Positions 34,267-45,761 of a stretch of 64,000 nucleotides of DNA are shown here, one piece after another; the first letter of the stretch is position 1, and each line of letters begins with the position of its first letter. The position numbers were made by a program, and so were the translations under genes. Source of the DNA: Dactylis glomerata (lineage: Eukaryota > Streptophyta > Magnoliopsida > Poales > Poaceae); assembly GCA_007115705.1 (NCBI GenBank), contig QXEO01000531.1, positions 15,345,998-15,409,997 of the forward strand, read 5' to 3'. Under the pieces are notes generated by a model, which saw only the letters and a list, made by a program, of their open reading frames with translations, searched no databases and was not told the DNA's origin.

Positions 34267-34276
34267 GCTTCTTTTC

Positions 34277-34293
34277 TGGCGCCGTTGCCGGGG
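34277..34293 (+). promoter_or_regulatory. Primer binding site of element C
   Basis: TGGCGCCGTTGCCGGGG, ten bases after the LTR end, matches the tRNA-Asp type site of Athila elements. Confidence 0.82.
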
Positions 34294-34461
34294 AAGAGAG
34301 AAGACTTCTGCGAGGGGAGTTCTTCGCACACACATTCTTTACTTTGTTATTTGTTTTGCTTTACTTTATTTTATTTTACCTGCATTGCTTTTTATATCAA
34401 AAACCAAAAAAATTAGAATCCTTGGTAGCTGTTTTTACTTGTTTACTTTCGTTTTGCTGAA

Positions 34462-36526
34462 ATGGGTACTCCTGAAAACACCAAGTTGTGTGACTTTGCT
34501 AGCACGAACAATAGTGATTTTATCTGCACTCCTATTGCACCACCTGTTCCTGCTACCACTTTTTATGAGATCAAGCCTGCTTTATTGAACCTTGTTATGA
34601 AAGAGCAATTTTCTGGTGCTAATACTGAAGATGCTGCAGCTCATCTCAACAATTTTGTTGAGCTATGTGAGATGCAGAAATATAAGGATGTTGATAGTGA
34701 TATTATTAAGCTCAAGTTGTTTCCTTTTTCTTTGAGAGGAAAAGCTAAAGATTGGTTGCTGTCTTTGACTAAGAATAGTATTGATTCATGGGCTAAGTGT
34801 AAGGATGCTTTTATTGGTAGATACTATCCTCCTGCTAAGATTATAGCTTTGCGTAGCAATATTATGAAGTTTACTCAGTTCGATAATGAACATATTGCTC
34901 AAGCTTGGGAAAGAATGAAATCTATGGTAAAGAATTGCCCCACTCATGGACTGACTACTTGGATGATTATCCAAACTTTTTATGCAGGACTGAATTTTTC
35001 TTCAAGGAACCTACTTGATTCAGCTGCTGGAGGCACTTTTATGTCCCTTACCTTGGGCGCCGCATCAAAGCTACTCGACAACATGATGGTAAATTATTCT
35101 GAATGGCACACCGAAAGAGCTCCGCAAGGTAAGAAGGTAAATTCTGTTGAGGAAACCTCTTCCTTGAATGATAAGATTGATACCATTATGGCTATGCTTG
35201 CTAATGATAGGACTCATGTTGATCCTAATAATATTCCTTTGGCCTCTCTGGTTGCTCAAGAAGAGCAAGTTGATGTGAATTTCATTAGAAATAACAATTT
35301 TAACAACAATGCTTATAGGAACAATTTTGCTAGTAACAATTATAGGCCGTATCCTTCTACCAATGGTAATGGTTATGGTAACTCTTATGGTAATTCCTAC
35401 AACAACACTAGGGCCGCGCCCTCCGAGCTTGAGGTAATGCTCAAGGACTTCATCGGTAAACAAACTGCTTTTAATAAGTCTGTTGAGGAAAAGTTAGGCA
35501 AAATTGATATTCTTGCTTCTAAAGTTGATAGCCTTGCTCATGATGTTGAACTTCTGAAATTAAAAGTGTTTCCTAATGATGTGAATGTGAGCAATGTTGT
35601 TGCTGCCGCTAATGCTACCCAAGTTAGAATTGATGAAAATATTAGATTGTTAGCGGAATTGCATGCCAGGTGGGAAAGAGAAGATGAGATGGCTAGAGAG
35701 ATGAAGGTATGTACTATTACTACCTCTAATAATGTTATTCCTACTGATAGTAATCCTCTTACTTTGATTGGTGTAGAGAAAACTCCCACTCCTTGTGTTA
35801 AAAAGCCTAAAACTGCCAAAACTTTTTCTCAAAAGAGTGCTGAAATTTTTCGGAGTGTGGGAGATGATAGCTCTATTTCCTTTAATGATTTTGATGTTGA
35901 TGGCTGCAATATATCTGAAGTAATTTTGTTCTTGCAAAATCTTGCTTTGACTCCCAATGCTAGTTCTTTAAATATTGCTTTTTACTAAGCATATTACCAA
36001 TGCTCTTATAAAGATTAGGGATGAAAAGTTGAAGCAAAAAGCCTCTGTTCCCAAGAAGTTAGAAGATGGTTGGGAACCCATCATTGATATGCATGTTAAT
36101 GGTTATGATTGCCATGCTTTATGTGATCTAGGTGCTAGTATTTCTATTATGCCTAGAAAGATTTATGACATGCTTGATTTACCACCGCTTGAAAAGTGTT
36201 ATTTTGATGTTCCTATTGCTGATGTTGCTAAGAAGAAACCTTTGGGAAGGATTAATGATGTTCTTATTGTGGTTAACAATAACCTTATTCCCGTTGATTT
36301 TCTTGTTATGGACATTGAATTCCATGCTTCATGTCCTATTATTTTGGGAAGACCCTTTCTTCGAACTGTAGGTGCTATCATTGATATGAGGGAAGGCACT
36401 ATCAAGTATCAATTCCCGCTAAAGAAAGGTATGGAACACTTCCCTAGGAAAAGAAAGAAATTACTTTTTGACTCTATTCTTAGAGCAAATTATGATCTTG
36501 ATGCTTCATCACTTGATATTACTTGA
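34462..36526 (+). pseudogene. Athila-like gag-protease of element C, one frameshift
   Basis: The ATG at 34462 (MGTPENTKLC) opens a gag frame of 508 residues with the same domains as in A, including LKLFPFSLRGKAKDWLLSLT and QAWERMKSM. At about 35978-35983 one extra T relative to A (gctttttactaag here, gcttttactaaac there) shifts the frame just before protease. The protease half is open from about 35975 to 36526 (CDLGASISIMP, CPIILGRPFLRTVGAIIDM) and ends with the natural stop after SSLDIT. The lesion is a single homopolymer change; a translational frameshift is conceivable but not supported by A, where the frames are fused. Confidence 0.85.
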
Positions 36527-39461
36527 TTCGCACTTTTCTGCGCCTAGCTCAAAGGCGTTAAAGAAAAGCACTCTTGGGAGATAACCCATTGTTTACTTTT
36601 CAGTACTTTTTCTTTTATTTGAGTCTTGGAAGTCATTACTACTGTAATGACCGCTCCTTATCTTGTTTATTTCGTTTTTGTGCCAAGAGAAGCCTCTAAT
36701 TTGAGTGAGGTAAAGATTTGGGGTTATTGCTGTCCTGAAACTATTTTCGGTGCTGCACCGTAAAAATTCGTGAAAATTCTCTGTTTATCTTTTGGACCTG
36801 CGATTTCTTGTGCATATGCCCCAGGTTATATCCAAACTTTTCTTAGTTGAACACTTTTTGATTTGAGCAACGGAAAATCCCTCAAAAATTCGTCCTTTGT
36901 CAGCTGTCCAGTTTTGACAGATTTCTGCCAATATTTGTTTTTGCCACTTTATCGCTTTCTTTTGAGTTCTTTTTGATCATGGAACTCTTGTGAAAGTTGC
37001 TACAGTAGTATATACTTTATATGTGGTGGTTTTGGGTTGAAACCTGAAGTTAAAAGAGGTTGAATATATTTTATGCTTACACTAATGTTGCTAATAGAAT
37101 TGTGTTTAGTTTTGTATGAAGGAAGTTTTCAAGTGTAGGGATTGGAGAATGATGAGATGAGTTGAAGAATGGACAAAAGCTCAAGCTTGGGGATGCCCAT
37201 GCATCACCCCAAGAAATATCCAAGAAGTACAAGCGTCAAAGCTTGGGGATGCCCCCGAGGCACCCCTTCTTCATCGGCAAAAATCAGGTCACCTTTCAAA
37301 ACACTATATTTTTATTGCTTCATGCACTATGTGTTTTTCTTGGAGCGTCAGTTGTTTTAGTTTTCTTAGTTTGTTTAGTTTGTTTGTTTGCTGCAATAAA
37401 TGGTTGGACCCCAACAAATTTCCTTTGGAGGAGATGTACTCGTTTTCATTTGCAAAGAACGCTCAAGTTTTCACTCTTATTAAAAATCGAGCATTCTACT
37501 TTTTCTGCTACTGCTTTTGGTTTTCGTTTTCGCCTTGATTTGCGTTCAGATCTTTCCATATCTTTTCATCAAGGTGTATTTTTGCCTCTGATCTTCATTG
37601 GTTTTCATCAAAAGAGGTGTTTATAAAAATTTCAAATGGTGTTGGAAAAGAGAAAAAGCTTGTGCAAAATAGTGGTACAAGAAGGAGCTTGTGTAGACTG
37701 CGGCTTAGGCTTTTTCATGTCATGCTTGATGTCTTTTTGATAGTATGCTTAGTGGTTTTGCTGTAGCATGACTTGTCTCAAATAACTGAGATTGCTTAAT
37801 GAGCCTTTGAAAAAAATCATGCGTTGTTTTTATTGTATGGAAGCATTATTTTGGTTTTCTCCTTAATGCTTTATTTGGGTTGACTTGGCGCATGCTCATA
37901 CATGTTAGACTCTTACAAAGTCGCCATTAGCCTTCATGATCATTTAGTTTTTGACTTTTGATGCCATCGTATGCTTCTTTTAATGTCGCTTTGTCGCTTT
38001 GCATGATTATGGCCATTACTGCTCTCTTAGTAGGTCGCTCCCAGTCTTTTGCTAGCCCTCACCTTGTACTGAGTATGAGCTCTACTCGTGCATCCAACTC
38101 CTAAAAGCCAAAGTTTTCCATTGTGTCCACCATACATACCTACTAGCAATTTGCTATTCCAAGTAAATTTGACTTGCTTTTATTTTCTCTTCAAATTAAA
38201 CTCTTACCAGTGTTATGCGAAATTCGGTTAGTAAAGCTCTCACGAACCGGAAGGCACACTTTACTTTTTCCTGTTCTTAAAATTTTGACATTGTGGTCTC
38301 TTATGTTGAGTTGTTATGCTTGCAAGTTGTAAGTTGGATTCTAGCCCATCCATGCTGTCATGGGGCAAGCTTTCAACATTGCACTTCTTTTTTGAGTTGA
38401 TATCGTGATCTTTTGTTTATGGATCCCCGCTGTGTGAAATGAATTGGGAATCTTGTAGGGATCACGGAGTTTTTATATGTGTTAGGGAAACGCCGGGCCG
38501 CCAATCTAAGCCATGCATAATTCATGGTGGAAATTTGCAGCATACCCATGGTGAACATTCGACGACGCATCTCACAATAAAAAGCTAAACAATATAGCAA
38601 ATAAAAGAGATGTCGAGGTGTTCATTGTCTGCTTGTCCTGTCATTTTGGTGTGGGCTTGTTCCATGTCATCGGGCACGGAGGTACCCCATTGGCGGTTCT
38701 CAATGATATGCATATACTTACAATGACAAGAGCCTTGCTTGGGACTCTAAGTAAATTAGCATGGTTTGGGTACTCGTATTCACGGGACACGAGGTTTTCA
38801 ACTTATGATTTGTCAAGCATATGCATCATAATTGTTCTCGCATTAACTTTAACCATTCAAGATGCTTATGATGGGGGCAATGAGAGCTCAAAGCCGGTAA
38901 GTACCATAATTTTTGAAGGTTATAAAACTTGCAATCACTGCTTCCCTCTGCGAAGGGCCTTTCTTTTACTTTTATGTTGAGTCACCACTTTCTTTCTTTA
39001 TGCACCATTAAGAGAGCATAGTTGTCATTCTTAGTGTGATATGCATTGTCCCAAAGTTCATTGATTGACTCATATTGTTGGTTTCACTTGTTCTTAAATT
39101 ATTTGTATCTAGTCGCCCTCTTAAACTTTGAGGTGTCCTATGCATTTATGTTTTGCTCTCTTTGAAGGACAAGCTGAAAACCATTTGTATGTTTTTCCTT
39201 ATGATTTGAACACACGTTTGACTTTCATTGTTTCATTTTCATGATCTTTTGTTTGTGTTCATTTGCATGTTTACAACATGGTTGCTAAGTTCTTATTGTC
39301 ATGATTATATCTTTCATGCCCATGTTTTAAGTTCTATTGATCCCAGCTCACCAATGCTTACATATATGATCAAGATTGTGTAGGTGCATGTCACCTCAAA
39401 AATTATTCTTTGTTATCACTTACCTACTCGAGGACGAGCAGGAGTTAAGCTTGGGGATGCT
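36527..39461 (+). other. Conserved non-coding internal region of element C
   Basis: This 2.9 kb stretch aligns with 23691-26589 of element A over its whole length but contains no pol motif and no ORF conserved in both copies. The small frame at 37162-37626 is cut short in A and is not considered a gene. The end holds the purine-rich tract before the 3' LTR. Confidence 0.8.
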
Positions 39462-41093
39462 TGATACGTCTCAAACGTATCTATAATTTTTGATGCTCCA
39501 TGCTTGTTTTTACACCATTTGCCTATTGTTTCGTTACACTTAGTGGCACTTTTATACATTTTCCGGAACTAACCTATTAACGAAGTGCCACAGTGCCAGT
39601 TTCCTGTTTTCTGCTGTTTTTGTGTTTCAGAAGTGATACACAGGAAATATTCTCGGAATTGGACGAAACAAGTTCCTGAAGTCTTATATCAAGGGGAGGC
39701 TTCCAGACTTCCGAAGAGCTGACGGAGGGGGGCCACGTGGGCCCCAGACACAGGGGCGGCGCGGCCACCCCCCTGGCCGCGCCAGCCCCGTGTGAGGGGG
39801 CGTGGTCCCTCCTCTGACATCGCCCCTTCGCCTATATATACCCCCTGACGAGAAAAACCTAAGGGCCCCGATCAGTTTTCCAGAATACATCGCGATCCGC
39901 CGCCGCCGTCGACCCGAAGATCGGGAGGGTCCAGAAGCTCTTCCCGGCACCCTGCCGGAGAGGGGAATCGCCACCGGAGGTCTTCTTCATCGCCATGCTT
40001 GCCTCCGGAGCGATGAGTGAGTAGTCTACCTTGGACTATGGGTCCATAGCAGTAGCTAGATGGTTGTCTTCTCCACCATGTGCTTCATATTTAGATCTCA
40101 TGAGCTGCCATACATGATTGAGATCACCGTTATGTAATTCTATGATGTTGGTTTGTTGGGATCCGATGAATATTGGTGTTTATGATTACGTTGCTGTACT
40201 GAATTATATCTTTTGTTATCTCTATGTTGTTTATGATCTTGCATGCTCTCCGTTGTTAGTAGCTATCTTGGCCGAGTAGTTGCTAGTGACTCCAAGAGGG
40301 GGTATTTATGCTCGATAGTGGGTTCATGCCTCTATTTCACCTGGGGGAGTGACAGAAACCTCTAAGGTGGTAGATGTGCTGTTGCTACTAGGGAGAAAAC
40401 AACATTCATATGCTCAAGGGCATATGCTTTGTTTACATTACACACTTTGCTTAATGCAATTATCTGTTGTTCGCAACTTAATACTTCTAGGGTGTTCAGA
40501 TGATATCCCCGGGGGTGGATTATTAGTCATAGATGCAGTTGGATGGCGGTCTATGTATTTTGTTGTAATGCCCAGAGTAAATCTCATAGTGATCTTCTTG
40601 ACATATCACGTTATCTTTATTCTATCAATTGCCCAACTGTAATTTGTTTACCCAGCATGTTATTTTATCTATGGAGAGACACCACTAGTGAACTGTGGAC
40701 CCCGGTCCTATTTTAATCATATTGCAATCACCTGTTTACTTTTCCCGCACTGTTTACTTTACTCGCATATTACTACTGTTTTCCACTCGATACACTCATA
40801 ACCTTTGTTTCAAGCAAACCGGTGAGATTGACAACCTCATCGCAAGTTGGGGACAAAGTATTTGTTTGTGTGTGTGCAGGTTCCACAATCACCTTCAGTC
40901 GTCACCGTCTCTCTTCTTCAAGATCGACATTAAACCTTGGTTTCTTAACTGAGGGAAAACTAGCCGCTACACTCATCATACCTTCCTCTTGGGGTTCCCA
41001 ACGGGCTGGTCATCACCACGCACAAGGACTTACTGCTCCCACATCAACTAAACGCCACAGCTCTTTTCTGGCGTCATCATCACACGAGTAGCA
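39462..41093 (+). repeat. 3' LTR of element C
   Basis: It has the same length (1,632 bases) as the 5' LTR and differs from it by about ten substitutions. It is followed by the duplicated tccca. Confidence 0.93.
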
Positions 41094-42008
41094 TCCCACA
41101 TGCAGTGGGCTCGAGCAGCGAGCGGCTGGATCCGGCGCTCTACGAAGGTCCGAATGAGCTGGACACCCGAAAGCTCTTTCTTCGGCGTGGCTCGAAGCTG
41201 CTGGATCTTGTCCGTCAGAGGCTCCGTGATCTTCATTTCCTCGTTAGAAAGCTCGTGCTTCCAAGACACCTGTGATCGAAGAACGGTGGTGGCTCGAAAT
41301 TCCTCGAGCCCGAAGTCTTCGCCAGCGGAGAATTTGTCCTTGGCATAGAACCATTTTGTCCTCCAGCCAGGATTGTTTTCGGGCATCTGGAGGTTGAAGT
41401 ACGGAATGTCTGGGCGCACCTGGCAGCTGAAGTCGCCGGTTTGGTAGCGAAGTGGGTGCCGGACGGCGAAAATCCGGCGCCAAAGCGCCCAATAGGGCTT
41501 GATCCCCAAGAAGCATTCACAGAGCGTGATAAAACACGCAATGTGCAGAATCGTATTGGGATTCAGATCATGAAGCTGAATCCCATATGCGAAGAGGAGC
41601 CCGCGAAGAAAAGGGTGCGGGGGAAGGGATAACCCCCGTAGCATAAAGGCAATGAAAATTACCCGGAAGCCTGGAGGGGGCCGGGGAACGATTTTCGGAC
41701 CAGCAGCGAGCGATTCCGCTAGATCGTTCTTGAGGAGGCCAATCTTCTCGGCGTGGGACAGTTCCTTGTCCCCGATCTTGGTCTGCACCCAATTGCCGAC
41801 AACGGAGGTGTCGGTGTCCGCGGTCTTGGCTTTCTTAGCAGCGGCGCCGACGGTGGCGCCGGCCGTGGTTGAGCCTCTCTTACCCATGGAGGCAGCGCGC
41901 AGCAAGAGCTCTGTGAGGATGAAGATGGGAAAGAGGAGTAGCTGGAACAAGACGCAAGGAGGAAGACGATGGCGGCGGAGTGGGGTGAACAGTTACCCCT
42001 CCGCAGCC

Positions 42009-42017
42009 ATTTTTATC
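42009..42017 (-). promoter_or_regulatory. TATA-like box of the antisense gene in element D
   Basis: On the minus strand gagataaaaatggc lies about 125 bases upstream of the ATG at 41887. It is followed by ACTGTTCACCCCACTCCGCC, which corresponds to ACTGTTTACCAGCTCG and CTCCGCCGCC in element B. Confidence 0.5.
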
Positions 42018-43511
42018 TCATTCCTGGAAATTGATGGTTGATCCTAGCCGCACACTACGAAGAGGAAACGGTTTGGCAGATCTGGCCATCCACGTGTCAG
42101 CACTGCGGGAGCCGTGGCCTCCACTACGCACGGTAATCAAGGAGACTGGGCGGACTTTTTTCACCCACACGCGGGACGTGCGGTCAAACTCAGTCAACAG
42201 CCGGGACGCACGAGCGTGGAGCCCACAAGACGTTTGGTCTTGTCAATGTCAGTTTATTCTGGCAGAGGATGGCGTGACAGCTCGACGAATCCATGCGTCA
42301 TCACTGACGGCATGGCTTGCAGAGCGATTTCCTTTTGAATTAAGGGGTAAGCTCAATTTCGGGCCCTCATATTTTCGAGGTATGTACCTTTCCAAGGCTA
42401 AGCTCTTCTGCAACTGGGTTTTTCGAGAAGCTTTTTCTTGTCCTCTTTGTGTCGTCTGGGTGAAAATATTGCCTTTCGAGCGACTTTGTTTCTCGTACTT
42501 TCGAGCCTTCAGAGCTTTTTGAGTGAGGTTTTCGCCATGACCACTCGAAGAGATCCTCTTGCTTTAATCGGTATCGTTTTGGCATTCAAGTGATGAGTTT
42601 TCGTTCTCGAACTATCCATCACGGGCCAGCAGAACCTCCAGGCACCTTTGGTCGAAGGTGTCGATTCTCCTAGGTTCCTGCATCCGAGCAGGAGGCGTCA
42701 CTTTGGCTTTCGAGCGGAGGTTTGTAATCCCTCGAATTATACTCTGGCTGGCAACGCCTTCTCATTATTCAAGTCATGGCTGTCGATTCTTTAGTCTGGC
42801 CTGCAGAGTCGCAAGTTTGCTTGAATAATAACTTCGTCAATTTGTACAATTACAATCGACGCAACATCTGACCATGGGCTTCAGTCCCCAAGTTATTCTC
42901 GACTCAGGGCCAGCAGTGCCTCAGTTACGATTCGAGGGTGGCTTTAGCCCCCTGGATCCAATTTCATACTCACACATACACTCAAAATACCCGAATCCTG
43001 GTGGCAATATACCAGTTTGGATGCCGTATGTCAAATACGAAGGTAAGTCCACAGTTTGCAACACCAGATGGCCCGATATTCGTATCAAGCGCGCTCTGCC
43101 GAGAATTTTTCCATACCTTCGGTATGAAGTTTGCACCGATGGACGCATCGGGAGCCTCACATTGAACTGGGCTTCGACCCGGTAAGTCCAACGCGGCTCG
43201 GGTCGAGGTAGCGCCAGCCCACGCGGGTTCGAGTCGGGGGACTCGAATCTGAGTAAGCTAACTAAATGTTTTTGCGGCTATGCAATTAACTGAGACCCGG
43301 CGTGAGTCTCAGGCCGGTTATGCCTATCCCCCTGCAAACCAAGCTAAACATTTTTGAGGCTCAGAATGAGCATTACTCGAATTATTCGCATCTATTAGGT
43401 GCATCATTTGCATATTCTCTATGCTTTTGTGATTTCGCAGGTAAGGTGAATACATTTGTGTAATCAAGAAGGCTTTCGGGTTAGAGTCCCTGCCATAGTC
43501 TTCGACTATCC
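42018..43511. other. Non-coding region of element D between antisense promoter and 3' LTR
   Basis: No gene is visible. The stretch corresponds by position to 12246-13343 of element B and ends at the purine tract caggcactcgggggctac (43512-43529). Confidence 0.65.
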
Positions 43512-43529
43512 CAGGCACTCGGGGGCTAC

Positions 43530-44095
43530 TGACGAAGGAATCACAAATGGGTCCTCGATATTCGCCTACCTGGTTTTCGGCCCAGGAGGAGTCTCTGTCA
43601 AAAAGATCACAAGGCCCATGAAGATAGCGGCCCAGCGTGGCCCGGGAGCAATACTTGGCGTACAAGTAAGGCTTCGAAGAGTCCAAGTTGGATTAGTTTT
43701 CGATTAGGGTTTGTTTAAAACCGATCCGATCTGTACTTGGCTTGAGGGACAATCCTGAGACCCGGCCTTCGCATATAAAAGGCTGGGAGGGAGGTCTCGA
43801 GACTCTAGACACTTTTTCCACCACCTCACGCCGGAGCGCTCGAAACTTTAGAGCTCTCTGTCTTTGGCTAGATCCAATCTACGCCACCATTGTAATACCT
43901 CCACTGTAGCTACCCCATCGAATAAAGTCTGACAAGCAGGACGTAGGTCGTTACCCGACTAAGGGGGCCGAACCTGGGTAAAACCCTTTGTCCCTTTGAT
44001 TTCGTTTGATCGCCGTCGAGTTCGCCGGATCCCCCAAAGCGCTCCATGAATCGAAAGTCCGCAAACATGGACATTGTCGGGGTAGAACCTTGTCA
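43530..44095 (+). repeat. 3' LTR of element D
   Basis: It starts TGACGAAGG after the tract ctcgggggctac and ends gtagaaccttgtca. It contains catataaaaggc (about 43770), a good TATA box, and aataaag (about 43921). The start TGAC and end GTCA match element B's LTR. Full similarity to a 5' LTR is not seen at the left end of D. Confidence 0.75.
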
Positions 44096-45761
44096 CTGGG
44101 TATACAACAAGTCATGAGATCGATTTGGGCCTTTGGCAGCACGTGAGCCGGAGCACTGGAGTGAAGATCGAGCGAGGCGGCTGACCATATGATGACGGGA
44201 AAGCTCCAGTAATAATGACTTCCTCCTCTTGTCCGGTACCCATGGATCCTACTCCAGGCACTGCGCTATTGCCGCGTAGTCTCGTCCTCGGGTGCATCGT
44301 CTCATCTACCTCCAGTACCAGGCGGCACCGAGATCGGTGCGTCGAGCTCTTCACGGGGATCTCGTCTGGAAGTCTCGGGTGCGTCTCGTTGTCGATTGGT
44401 GCTTTGCTATTTATAGAGAAAAGATGGGATCGTACTCTATTCAAAGTCTAAAATAGTAAGACACGCTCGCGTGCAATGAGGATCAGGCCGGCCCATATCT
44501 AGCATTTTTTTTCACGAGACACAAACGGGAACGGGGTATGAAACGGAAAACACACGTGGCCAGACCCAGATTGGCGACGAACGAACAACGCCGACGCTGG
44601 CAAACCGTACGGACGGACGAACCAACCACGGAACCAAAATCGGGCCATGGCCCATGAATCAGACGCGGGAAGAACCAAACCATAGAACCCTTGCGTATTT
44701 TATTATTAGTATATATAGATTCTATGAAATATTGAGCTTATCTATCTGATTGATTGCACAATTCTAGTAGTCGTTTGCTATATCCAATATATACATGTTT
44801 GTAAGAGCATTTACTTATTTTACGAGTACTGTATAATAAAAGAGTGCACGTTCAGGATTTTATTAAAATTAAGCTTTTTGCATTGGAAAGATGATAACCA
44901 CCATCTTTTCTCTTTAATTTCAACGAGAATATGTTATGGCCTTGATTCCCATATAATGAGAGATAAACATTTTTTACTATTTAAATATGCATTGAGAATA
45001 GAGAAGTACACTTTTTTGTGGACAAATTTTTTAAGCTAAATGTACACTCATTTGAGGATGGAGGGAGTATTGTTTTACAGTTACAAAGGTTTTCAAACAT
45101 GTGAAACGTGTAAGCCGAGCAAGCTCCCTACGACAGTACGAGTAACTTTTCTCTTCCTGCACCGTGTTTTGGAATAAAGGCACATTAGCAAGTCATTAGT
45201 ATGTTGCATCACTAAGCTCTTCGAGAAATTGTAGCATCGTTATATAGGTGGCTACGTTTCCAAATTGGCATATTAAACCATGAAACATGTTTTATTTTTG
45301 TAGGGACGTAATGAGTATGCATAGTTAAAGATCATGTGTAAAATTCTTACCGACGAAGAAAGAGCAACCAACTGTACATGGTGGAATAAGCATCTTGTCA
45401 GCAAGGTGATCACCGAACACTGGTTTTCATATAAAAATAACGAACAAATACAGGTTTAGATAGCCTTTCCACGCACTAATGGTGTGCATACGGATGGCAT
45501 GACTTGGTCATATTGTCCCTTCTCCATTACACAACGAAGTGTAACAGTTAACCTTACAAGCATATAAGCACAGTACTCGCTGCTTGTGCCATTTATTCAC
45601 AGTTCTCACTTTCTCATTGCCACGAAATAATAATGGCCGAAGCAAGTTAATTATCAGTTCAGTCAACACGTCCCTTCGATTGTGGCTGCCGCAAGAATCT
45701 CCAGCAGCCACTGGTACCAAGAATCAAGCGTTCGAGACAACACATATTTCCAGATCTCCGA
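44096..45761. other. Intergenic sequence
   Basis: No gene is visible. A single Stowaway-like terminus (ggatggagggagta, about 45056-45069) without a clear partner suggests a decayed MITE. The stretch from 45480 onward probably contains the 3' UTR of the downstream minus-strand gene. Confidence 0.5.

Larger units (their letters stand above)
32635..41093 (+). mobile_element. Athila-like non-autonomous Ty3/Gypsy element C
   Basis: Two LTRs of exactly 1,632 bases (32635-34266 and 39462-41093) differ at about ten positions by eye (about 99.4 percent identity), making C the youngest large insertion here. The primer site at 34277, the gag-protease frame, the 2.9 kb non-coding region and the purine tract (aagcttggggatgc) repeat the layout of A. 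RT, RNase H and integrase are absent. The total length of 8,459 bases is within about 25 bases of element A without its insertion, so this short architecture is a family trait. Confidence 0.93.
30645..41887 (-). pseudogene. Antisense ORF-a of element D (multi-exon, split by element C)
   Basis: The start ATG at 41887 begins MGKRGSTTAG. Exon 1 runs 41887-41099 and, across element C, 32634-32470. The C insertion falls in the codons after AHCMWD, and the frame resumes as YSDRRDSTRIS. Motifs PPPGFRVIFIAFMLRGLSLP and LHIACFITLCECFLGI match exon 1 of B. A GT donor at 32469 and an AG acceptor before 32384 match the first B intron. Further exons encode an acidic linker (about 32384-32100), a coiled coil (about 31430-31206: KSKLEDKADGLVDEV) and a C-terminal domain ending at 30645 (MMMHGVEFDADKV). 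The linker part (about 32130-31800) is degraded. Without C, exon 1 would be open. Confidence 0.7.
8688..44095 (+). mobile_element. Outer Tat-lineage Ty3/Gypsy element D (interrupted by A and C)
   Basis: The element consists of 8688-10646, 28241-32634 and 41099-44095. Removing the insertions A (10647-28235 with repeated gccac) and C (32635-41093 with repeated tccca) rejoins the integrase and the antisense gene exactly. Order: primer site, truncated RT, RNase H, Tat-specific second RNase H, integrase, tandem repeats, an antisense gene block on the minus strand, and the 3' LTR. gag, protease and the first half of RT are missing after the primer site. The pol frame carries stops. The 5' LTR is recognisable only at its end. 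Confidence 0.85.

Noticed and set aside
37162..37626. Small ORF in element C starting MKNGQKLKLGDAHASPQ, also present in A at 24290
   Set aside because: The A copy stops after 73 residues while C runs to 154, and an overlapping frame is equally open in both. It looks like shared non-coding sequence.
41099..42041. Plus-strand ORFs at 41100-41348, 41441-41632 and 41652-42041
   Set aside because: They are shadows of the antisense gene of element D, whose minus-strand frame has the conserved protein motifs.
45056..45070. Stowaway MITE near 45060
   Set aside because: Only one terminus (ggagggagta) is recognisable. No partner end was found within a few hundred bases, so it is not annotated as an element.
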